NCBI RefSeq assembly: GCF_042433515.1
Contig: NZ_JBHLVH010000004.1
Span: 124,001 to 188,000, forward strand
From: Kytococcus schroeteri
Lineage (GTDB): Bacteria > Actinomycetota > Actinomycetes > Actinomycetales > Dermatophilaceae
Length of the DNA stretch: 64,000 bases
Direction: 5' to 3'
Shown here: in pieces, positions 24,266 to 30,635 of the stretch
How positions within the stretch are numbered: the stretch's first letter is position 1
How the letters are laid out: each line of letters starts with the position of its first letter
The notes under the pieces: model-generated
What the model saw: only the letters and a program-made list of their open reading frames with translations
Databases searched by the model: none
Told to the model about the DNA's origin: nothing
Made by a program: the position numbers and the translations under genes

Positions 24266-26569
24266 TCAGGCGCGCCGCTCCTGCACCCGGACCCGTCGGC
24301 TGGCGAGCAGCCCGCCCAGCACGGCACCCAGCGGGCCGCCCACCACCACCAGCCCCAGGGCCAGCCATGGCAAGCTGCCCAGGGAGATCGTGTGGTTCAC
24401 CAGCGGGTTGGCCCCGGCCACGGAGAGCAGGACCCCGGCCAGCCCACCTGCCGCGGCCACGCACCCCACGAGGAGGGCCACCTGCAGCACGGCTGCGCGC
24501 AGCCACCGGGCACCCAGCCCACTGGCCCGGAGACCTGCGAGCAGGGGCATGAGGCTGCGCACCAGCCCACGCATGCCCAGTCCGCAGACCAACATCGTGA
24601 GCAGCGTGAACGCGCCCGCCGCCAGCTGCACCCCTGTAGCGATGGGGATGGGATCGGCGACATGAGTGGCCCACACGGCGTACGGCGACCTCCCGTGATC
24701 CTCGGCCCAGTGCGCCGCCTGCCGGTCCTGTTCGGGGGTGAGGCCGCTGTGCACCCACAGCACCTCGGTGTCCGCCGAGCTCTTCGGTTCACCGAGTTTC
24801 ACGGCCTGGAGCCACTTCAGGTTCTGACCGACCACCAGCACGGGGCCGTGGGCGTCCGACGCGTCCGTCACCACCGGCAGACCCGCCCGGGAGGCCAGTG
24901 CCTTCTCCTGGTCCGGTGTGAGATCCCCGAACAGTCTCTCTGCGTCCGCCACCTGCGCCACGGCCCACCACGGCACCTCACGACCCTCCTCGCCAGGCGT
25001 GAAGCCATACCACACCGTCACCGGCTCCCCGAGCCCGAGATCCTGCCGGAACTGCCCGGCAAGGTCCTCAGGCGGGCGCTCACCCGGCTCGAGAGGCCTG
25101 ATAGCCGCCATGCCCGGGGGCATGCCGGTGCTGCTGCTCGCGTTGAGGTGGGTGATCAGCCCGGCGGCGACGGCGAAGGTCGAACCGACCACACCGCTGA
25201 GCAGGGCGACCACCACGACCAGACTCGTGAGCCCTACGGCCTGCCGCGCGACCAGCCGGCGGGCCAGCAGGCCGGAACCCACGGGTCCGGTAGCCCGCAC
25301 GAGCCCGAGTGCGGCACCGGCGAGCAGGGCAGTGCCCAGGCAGCTGGCCGCCAGCACCAGCAGGATGCCAGTGAACCCCTTGCCCTGCAGGGTCCCCACG
25401 AGCGCCAAGGCGCACAGAGCGGCACCGGCGACGGCCATAACACGCGCCGAGAGGGCACGACGCCGGCTCCTGCGACGACGCTGCTCCACCGGCAGGGCCG
25501 CCAGCACCAGCACCACGAAGGCAGCCGTGAGCGCACCGATCCAGAGGGGAGGGCCCCACCACCGGAACGGGGGCAGCGGCGCGTCCCCGTCCGCCAGCAC
25601 GGTGGTCCGCACCACGGCTGTGGCGGCCAGGGCCCCGAGCCACGCCACCACGAGTACCACACCGGTCGCCAGTCCGGCGGCCAGCACCGTCGCCCTGTGC
25701 AGGTCCCTGGTGGGGAGCCCCACCCGGCGCAACGGGAGGGTGGTGCGGCGTACCGCACGGAGCAGGAGCCCGCCGGTGGCGAGGGCACCCATCCAGACGG
25801 CCAGGACAGCCGGGAGCCGCCGTTCCAGCCAGGCCCGGCCACTGAAGGCCGTGGCCTGGGCCCGGACCTCCGCAGCCGTGTGGGACGGGTCGAGCTCGCC
25901 GGACTCCACGTGGCGATCGAGCCTCGTCACCGCACCGGCGGGGTCGGAGCTGCTCCAGAAGACCTCGCGGTAGCCCTGCAGGCCGGACTCCTGCGCCTCC
26001 TGCGGTGTCACCTTCCAGCGGGCCCACGTTCCCGGAGCGGCCACCACCAGAGGTGCCGTGCGTTCCCAGACCGGGCTGACCACACCCACCGGGGTGAGGT
26101 TCAGCTTGCCGTGAACAGCCGACAGCCGGTCACCGACCCGCAGCCCGGAGGCCGCACTGACCACCACCTCACCCGGTCGAGCGGGCCACCGTCCCTCGCG
26201 CAGCTCGAGGACACCCTCGATGGACGCGTTGGGCAGGGGTTGTTCCTGGTAGGTGAACCCCTGCTGACCGGCGGGGGTTTCGAGGTCGATGACGGAGAGG
26301 ATGCGCACCGCGTCGACGTGCACGCCGCGGAAGGTCACGGGGAGGTCTGGACCGGCCTGGCCGGGGTCGAGCAGGGCCGGCACGGTGGTGGCCCCGTCGC
26401 TGCCGCCCAGGGCAGCCGTGACCTTCTGGTCCGGACTCAGGTGGCGGGCCTCCAGAGAGAGGTAGGCCGTCCACCCCAGGAGTGCCGCGACCAGCAACGG
26501 CACCATCGCCGCACGGAAGGAGCGGGTGCGCAACAGCAGGGGTACGAGTGCCCCCACGGCGCCGTTCAC
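24266..26569 (-). CDS. ABC transporter permease, duplicated FtsX-like (10 TM)
   Basis: A 767-residue integral membrane protein. About ten hydrophobic segments can be placed (near 20-38, 253-272, 293-320, 341-361, 375-395, 400-424, 444-468, 643-665, 690-715, 735-757), with two large extracytoplasmic domains at about 45-245 and 475-640. This is the layout of duplicated FtsX/MacB-type permeases, which act on lipoproteins, peptides or envelope targets rather than sugars. The GTG start overlaps the ATPase stop (GTGA). It belongs to a three-gene cassette with a small secreted crystallin-like protein. The order peptide, ATPase, large membrane protein recalls bacteriocin export/immunity operons of the lactococcin 972 type (inference). 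Confidence 0.85.
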   Translation of the reverse strand: MNGAVGALVPLLLRTRSFRAAMVPLLVAALLGWTAYLSLEARHLSPDQKVTAALGGSDGATTVPALLDPGQAGPDLPVTFRGVHVDAVRILSVIDLETPAGQQGFTYQEQPLPNASIEGVLELREGRWPARPGEVVVSAASGLRVGDRLSAVHGKLNLTPVGVVSPVWERTAPLVVAAPGTWARWKVTPQEAQESGLQGYREVFWSSSDPAGAVTRLDRHVESGELDPSHTAAEVRAQATAFSGRAWLERRLPAVLAVWMGALATGGLLLRAVRRTTLPLRRVGLPTRDLHRATVLAAGLATGVVLVVAWLGALAATAVVRTTVLADGDAPLPPFRWWGPPLWIGALTAAFVVLVLAALPVEQRRRRSRRRALSARVMAVAGAALCALALVGTLQGKGFTGILLVLAASCLGTALLAGAALGLVRATGPVGSGLLARRLVARQAVGLTSLVVVVALLSGVVGSTFAVAAGLITHLNASSSTGMPPGMAAIRPLEPGERPPEDLAGQFRQDLGLGEPVTVWYGFTPGEEGREVPWWAVAQVADAERLFGDLTPDQEKALASRAGLPVVTDASDAHGPVLVVGQNLKWLQAVKLGEPKSSADTEVLWVHSGLTPEQDRQAAHWAEDHGRSPYAVWATHVADPIPIATGVQLAAGAFTLLTMLVCGLGMRGLVRSLMPLLAGLRASGLGARWLRAAVLQVALLVGCVAAAGGLAGVLLSVAGANPLVNHTISLGSLPWLALGLVVVGGPLGAVLGGLLASRRVRVQERRA

Positions 26570-27225
26570 CGGAAGCTCCCGTCCACCAGGTGGTACTCAC
26601 GGGACACGTGGTCACGCACGGAGAGGTCGTGGGTGCAGACCACCACCGCGGCCCCGTCACGGGCCAGGTCGGCCAGCAACTCGAAGACGGATTCGGTGGT
26701 GCGGCTGTCCAGCGAACCGGTGGGTTCGTCGGCCAGCACCACCTGCTTGCCCCCGGCGATGGCCCGCGCGATGCCTACCCGCTGGGCCTGACCACCGGAG
26801 ATCCGGGCCGGCACCCGGCCGGCCAGGTCGGCCACACTCACCCGGTCCAAGGCGTCCAGGGCCGCACGTCGAGCAGCGCGCCCGTCCATGCCCCGGGCCC
26901 GCAGCACCACCTCCACGTTCTCCAGCACGGTGAAGTCCGGCACCAGGTTGTGGTCCTGGAAGACCAGTCCCACCTTCTCCAACCGCATCCGGGCCCGATC
27001 GGCCTCGGACGCCGCCACCACGTCCACCCCCGCCACCCGGGCACTGCCGGCGTCGGCCTGCTCCAGACCGGCCAAGATGTTCAACAGGGTGCTCTTGCCC
27101 GACCCGCTGGCACCCGTCAGGGCCACACACTCCCCTGACTCCACCGAAAAGGTGACGCCGTCCAGAACCCGCACCGTCTCCCCCGGGGAGACGAACGACT
27201 TCTCAAGCCGTTCCACGTCGATCAC
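26566..27225 (-). CDS. ABC transporter ATP-binding protein (MacB/LolD type)
   Basis: A 219-residue ATPase that should power the adjacent permease. Walker A is GASGSGKST, Q-loop VFQDHN, signature ISGGQAQRV, Walker B VVLADEPTGSLD and the switch His CTHDL. DEPTGSLD is typical of the MacB/LolD/FtsE subfamily that pairs with FtsX-like permeases. GTG at 27225 has AAGGAGG seven bases upstream. It follows the secreted peptide gene by 69 bases and overlaps the permease by four. Confidence 0.93.
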   Translation of the reverse strand: MIDVERLEKSFVSPGETVRVLDGVTFSVESGECVALTGASGSGKSTLLNILAGLEQADAGSARVAGVDVVAASEADRARMRLEKVGLVFQDHNLVPDFTVLENVEVVLRARGMDGRAARRAALDALDRVSVADLAGRVPARISGGQAQRVGIARAIAGGKQVVLADEPTGSLDSRTTESVFELLADLARDGAAVVVCTHDLSVRDHVSREYHLVDGSFR

Positions 27226-27294
27226 TGTTCGTCCTCCTTGGACACGGTGGTGGCGCCACCCCGAGGGCAGCGCCACCTCACCGGTTGATGGGTG

Positions 27295-27624
27295 TCAGCA
27301 GCCCCGACCGAGGGCGTAGGAGGACACCTCGTCATTGTCTCTCCACGAGAAGCTGGGGTCGTACGTGTAGGGCCCCGACTGCCAGCACTTGCCCGACCGG
27401 TTGATGTCGTGCCAGAACGCCACGCCCCAGCGCGTCTCGTTCTTCATCGAGCTGAGCTCGTCGTTGGCCACCGTCGACATGTTCCACGAGCCCGTGGTGG
27501 ACCGCGTGCCCAGCAGTCCCTGGTAGTTCACGTCCTTGTAGAGCTTCAGGTCCGCGGACGCAGCCACGGGGCCCGACACGAGGGCCGCCGCGACGACGGT
27601 GGCGGAGATGATCTTCTTGAGCAT
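27295..27624 (-). CDS. Small secreted beta-gamma-crystallin / I36-inhibitor-like protein
   Basis: A 109-residue protein with a Sec signal peptide (cleavage ASA-DL at 24/25), giving a mature protein of about 85 residues. The mature part is two similar halves, LKLYKDVNYQGLLG...ANDELSS and GVAFWHDINRSGK...DNDEVSS. Each ends in the calcium-binding motif N-D-x-x-S-S (54-59 and 97-102) typical of one beta-gamma-crystallin domain, a fold shared with peptidase-inhibitor family I36. Cys80 and Cys109 could form a disulfide. ATG at 27624 follows AGAAGGGGG. It is the first gene of the cassette with the ABC transporter. Candidate roles are secreted inhibitor, antimicrobial peptide or calcium sensor; none is shown. 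Confidence 0.82.
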   Translation of the reverse strand: MLKKIISATVVAAALVSGPVAASADLKLYKDVNYQGLLGTRSTTGSWNMSTVANDELSSMKNETRWGVAFWHDINRSGKCWQSGPYTYDPSFSWRDNDEVSSYALGRGC

Positions 27625-27662
27625 GACGAATCACGCCCCCTTCTGTGTGTGGATGCCGGGGC

Positions 27663-27707
27663 GATCGCCCCGATCGCCCCGATCGCCCCGATCGCCCCGA
27701 TCGCCCC
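27663..27707 (-). repeat. Five tandem copies of a 9-bp unit in the leader of the secreted-peptide gene
   Basis: GATCGCCCC is repeated five times without change (27663-27671, 27672-27680, 27681-27689, 27690-27698, 27699-27707), beginning 39 bases upstream of the peptide start codon. On the transcribed strand this is GGGGCGATC x5, each unit holding CGATCG-type self-complementarity. Perfect short tandem arrays can change copy number by slippage and so alter promoter spacing or leader structure. Confidence 0.9.
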
Positions 27708-27813
27708 GAATAGTGACTCATGCAACAGTCGCCAACCGCTCATTCCGGTAACAGTTTGGTCACGATTTCGCGCCCGCTGCCGGACCGATCGTCGTCAGGT
27801 CGCCAGACAGGAG

Positions 27814-27844
27814 GGGGCGCACCCGGATTCCCCGGGTGCGCCCC
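27814..27844 (-). terminator. Terminator after leuB
   Basis: GGGGCGCACCCGG (27814-27826) / CCGGGTGCGCCCC (27832-27844), loop ATTCC, 44 bases past the leuB stop. A near-identical hairpin lies at the other end of the ABC cassette (24214-24242). Confidence 0.85.
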
Positions 27845-27887
27845 ACGTCGGCGCGAGCGAGCCGGTTCAGGCGCGCAGGGCCGCCAT

Positions 27888-28982
27888 CTACCGCATGAGA
27901 CCCTCGGGCAGGTCCGCCCCGGCCCCGGACTCCAGCGCCTCGAGCACGGCATCGCCCACCTGAGCCGTGGACTTCCCCATGGCCGGGTTGGCCAGGGCCG
28001 GCAGCTGCCCGATGACGTGCACGGCCGCGCGCTCCACGGCGGTGGCGGCCTCCCCCTCGCCCAGGTGGGCCAGGCACAGCGCCAGCGAGAGCACGGCGCC
28101 GACCGGGTTGGCCACGCCCTTCCCCGCAATGTCCGGCGCCGAGCCGTGCACGGGCTCGAACATGCTGGGTGCCGAGCCGTCCAGGGTGAGGTTGCCCGAG
28201 GCCGCCATTCCGAGCCCGCCCTGCACCACCGCGCCGAGGTCGGTGACGATGTCGCCGAAGAGGTTGTCGGTGACCACCACGTCGAACCGGCTGGGGTCGG
28301 TGGGCAGGTGCATGCACAGGGCGTCCACGTGCACGTAGTCCCACTCCACGTCCGGGTACCGCGCGGACACGGCCTCCATGACGTCGAGCCACAGCCGCCC
28401 GGCCTCCACGAGCACGTTGGTCTTGTGACAGAGGCTCACCTTGCGGCGGCGCTGGGCGGCCAGGGCGAAGGCGTACTCCACGGCGCGCTCGGTGGCGAAC
28501 CAGGTGGTGGTGGCGTCCTGCACCGCCGTGTGCGCGGGGGTGCCGCGGTGCACGGCGGACCCGGCCGAGGCGTAGGCCCCCTCGGTGTTCTCCCGCACCA
28601 CCACGAGGTCGCAGTCCTCGGGCCGCAGGCCCGCGATCGGGCTGGTCACGCCGGGGTAGAGCCGCACCGGGCGCAGGTTGACCGCCTGCCGCATCTCCCG
28701 GCGCAGGGCCAGGATGATGCCGCGCTCCAGCACGCCCGAGGGAAGGTCCGGGTGCCCCACGGCCCCGAACACGATGGCGTCGTGCTGCCGGATGCGCTCG
28801 GCCAGCTCGTCGGTGAGGAGCTCGCCGGTGGCGCGGTAGTGCTCGGCGCCCAGGGGGTACTCGGTGCGGGTGGTGGTGAAGCCGAACCGCTGCTCGGCGA
28901 GGTCGAGCACGCGGAGCGCCTGCTCCGTCACCTCCGGACCGATGCCGTCGCCACCGATGATCGCCAGGTCGTGGTGTGCCAT
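27888..28982 (-). CDS. leuB: 3-isopropylmalate dehydrogenase
   Basis: Oxidises and decarboxylates 3-isopropylmalate in leucine synthesis. The 364-residue protein carries the beta-decarboxylating dehydrogenase signatures: the N-terminal IIGGDGIGPEVTEQ, ALRREMRQAVNLRPVRLYP (substrate Arg residues), VVVRENTEGAYA, the LCHKTNVL Lys and the metal-binding Asp region VTDNLFGDIVTDLGA, and FEPVHGSAPDIAGKG for NAD. ATG at 28982 aligns with the usual start; only a weak ribosome-binding site is visible. It is transcribed away from leuC-leuDA, completing the leucine pathway. Related tartrate dehydrogenases are excluded mainly by context. Confidence 0.93.
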   Translation of the reverse strand: MAHHDLAIIGGDGIGPEVTEQALRVLDLAEQRFGFTTTRTEYPLGAEHYRATGELLTDELAERIRQHDAIVFGAVGHPDLPSGVLERGIILALRREMRQAVNLRPVRLYPGVTSPIAGLRPEDCDLVVVRENTEGAYASAGSAVHRGTPAHTAVQDATTTWFATERAVEYAFALAAQRRRKVSLCHKTNVLVEAGRLWLDVMEAVSARYPDVEWDYVHVDALCMHLPTDPSRFDVVVTDNLFGDIVTDLGAVVQGGLGMAASGNLTLDGSAPSMFEPVHGSAPDIAGKGVANPVGAVLSLALCLAHLGEGEAATAVERAAVHVIGQLPALANPAMGKSTAQVGDAVLEALESGAGADLPEGLMR

Positions 28983-29088
28983 GGGCGCATGCTTCCACCG
29001 CACGGGGACGACCGGTGCCCCGCACACGGTGTTGTGCGCTTCCTCACAGGCTGTTGTGTCGGCGCGAGCCGTGGGTAGTGTGCCGCCC

Positions 29089-29136
29089 ATGCACTTCGTG
29101 TCGCTCCTCCTTCGCTGCCGCAGCGAGGCCCTCTAG
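29089..29136 (+). CDS. Putative leucine leader peptide (attenuation)
   Basis: A 15-codon open frame MHFVSLLLRCRSEAL upstream of leuC, with three consecutive Leu codons and a fourth just before the TAG stop. Its second half forms the 5' arm of a strong hairpin (29118-29155). A Leu-rich mini-ORF overlapping a hairpin in front of leucine genes is the classical attenuator arrangement: ribosome stalling at low Leu-tRNA would change folding. No strong ribosome-binding site is seen, so translation is inferred. Confidence 0.6.
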   Translation: MHFVSLLLRCRSEAL

Positions 29137-29155
29137 TCCGGGCCCCTCGCTGCGG
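29118..29155 (+). promoter_or_regulatory. Attenuator-like hairpin overlapping the leader peptide
   Basis: CCGCAGCGAGG (29118-29128) / CCTCGCTGCGG (29145-29155), 11 perfect pairs with possible inner GC pairing. It overlaps the end of the leader ORF and precedes leuC by 44 bases. No T-run follows, so it may act on termination or translation. Confidence 0.65.
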
Positions 29156-29199
29156 AGTCGTCGTGCACCCCGGACGCACAGACCCAGCGAGGAGCCCCC

Positions 29200-30621
29200 G
29201 TGACGAGCGAGCACACCCCCACCACCCCCCGCACCCTGGCCGACAAGCTCTGGGACGACCACGTCGTCCGCGCCGGCACCGACGGTGCACCGGACCTGCT
29301 GCACATCGACCTGCACCTGGTGCACGAGGTCACCAGCCCCCAGGCCTTCGACGGCCTGCGCGCCGCCGGACGCACCGTCCGCCGCCCCGACCTGACCGTG
29401 GCCACCGAGGACCACAACGTCCCCACCCAGGCCGGCCCGGTCACCGACCCCACCAGCGCCGAGCAGCTGGACGCCCTGCGCGCCAACTGCGCCGAGTTCG
29501 GCATCACCCACCACGGCCGCGGGTCCACCAGCCAGGGCATCGTCCACGTCATCGGCCCCGAGACGGGGCTGACCCAGCCGGGCATGACCATCGTCTGCGG
29601 CGACAGCCACACCTCCACCCACGGGGCCTTCGGCGCCCTGGCCATGGGCATCGGCACATCCGAGGTGGAGCACGTGCTGGCCACCCAGACGCTGCCGCTG
29701 ACCCGCCCCCGCACGATGGCGGTGGAGGTCACCGGCGAGCTGCCGGCCGGCGCGACGGCCAAGGACCTGGTGCTGGCGATCATCGGCCGCATCGGCACCG
29801 CCGGCGGCCAGGGCCACGTCATCGAGTACCGGGGCCCGGCCATCGAGGCGCTCTCCATGGAGGGCCGCATGACGGTGTGCAACATGTCCATCGAGGCCGG
29901 GGCGCGCGCCGGCATCATCGCGCCGGACGAGACCACCTTGGACTGGGTGCGCGGCCACGAGCACGCCCCCGCCGGCGCCGCGTGGGAGGACGCCGTGGCC
30001 GACTGGGCCCGGCTGCGCACCGACGAGGGCGCCACCTTTGACACCGTGGTGCACGTGGACGCCTCCGAGGTCTCCCCGCAGGTCACCTGGGGCACCAACC
30101 CGGCCCAGTCCGTGGCGCTGGACCAGGCCGTGCCGGACCCGGCGGCCTTCGAGGGCGCCGCCCGCGAGGCCGCCGCCGACGCCCTGGCCTACATGGACCT
30201 GCAGCCCGGCACCCCGGTGCGCGAGGTACCCGTGGACGCGGTGTTCGTGGGCAGCTGCACCAACGGACGCATGGAGGACCTGCGCGCCGTGACCGACGTG
30301 CTGCGCGGGCGCCGAGTGGCCGACGGCGTGCGGATGCTGGTGGTGCCCGGCTCCACCCGGGTGCGCCTGCAGGCCGAGGCCGAGGGCCTGGACCGCGTCA
30401 TCACCGAGGCCGGGGGCGAGTGGCGCCTGGCCGGGTGCTCGATGTGCCTGGGGATGAACCCCGACACCCTCGCACCCGGCGAGCGCTGCGCCTCCACCTC
30501 CAACCGCAACTTCGAGGGACGCCAGGGGGCCCGCAGTCGCACCCACCTGGTCTCCCCCGGCGTCGCCGCCGCCACCGCCGTGGCCGGCCACTTCGCCGCC
30601 CCCGCCGACCTGACCGCCTGA
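29200..30621 (+). CDS. leuC: 3-isopropylmalate dehydratase large subunit
   Basis: The large, [4Fe-4S]-binding subunit of isopropylmalate isomerase; 473 residues, normal length. Aconitase-family motifs: TLADKLWDDHVV, DLHLVHEVTSPQAFDGL, TEDHNVPT, VCGDSHTSTHGAFGALAMGIGTSEVEHVLATQ. The cluster cysteines are in FVGSCTNGR and AGCSMCLGMN, followed by CASTSNRNFEGRQG. GTG at 29200 follows CGAGGAG. It is followed after 14 bases by the leuD-leuA fusion gene. Confidence 0.96.
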   Translation: MTSEHTPTTPRTLADKLWDDHVVRAGTDGAPDLLHIDLHLVHEVTSPQAFDGLRAAGRTVRRPDLTVATEDHNVPTQAGPVTDPTSAEQLDALRANCAEFGITHHGRGSTSQGIVHVIGPETGLTQPGMTIVCGDSHTSTHGAFGALAMGIGTSEVEHVLATQTLPLTRPRTMAVEVTGELPAGATAKDLVLAIIGRIGTAGGQGHVIEYRGPAIEALSMEGRMTVCNMSIEAGARAGIIAPDETTLDWVRGHEHAPAGAAWEDAVADWARLRTDEGATFDTVVHVDASEVSPQVTWGTNPAQSVALDQAVPDPAAFEGAAREAAADALAYMDLQPGTPVREVPVDAVFVGSCTNGRMEDLRAVTDVLRGRRVADGVRMLVVPGSTRVRLQAEAEGLDRVITEAGGEWRLAGCSMCLGMNPDTLAPGERCASTSNRNFEGRQGARSRTHLVSPGVAAATAVAGHFAAPADLTA

Positions 30622-30635
30622 GGAGGAGATCCGCC

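Noticed and set aside
23477..26791. A 1,100-codon open frame on the plus strand opposite smpB and the ABC genes
   Set aside because: It is a shadow of GC-rich codon usage: low-complexity Pro/Gln/Arg/His composition, no family motifs, and it covers well-supported genes on the other strand.
27295..27624. Lactococcin 972-type bacteriocin
   Set aside because: The neighbouring ABC genes suggest it, but the mature peptide lacks the lactococcin 972 Trp/Tyr/His pattern and instead has two crystallin-type N-D-x-x-S-S motifs.
27663..27707. CRISPR array
   Set aside because: Unit is 9 bases with no spacers and no cas genes; it is a simple tandem repeat. No CRISPR is seen anywhere in the window.
27546..27743. 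A minus-strand frame reading (GAI)n through the 9-bp repeat
   Set aside because: It runs out of frame over the secreted-peptide start and has no ribosome-binding site; the 9-bp unit gives three-residue repeats in any open frame.
29089..29200. T-box riboswitch for leuC
   Set aside because: No T-box consensus or specifier loop is present; the leader ORF with hairpin explains the region better.
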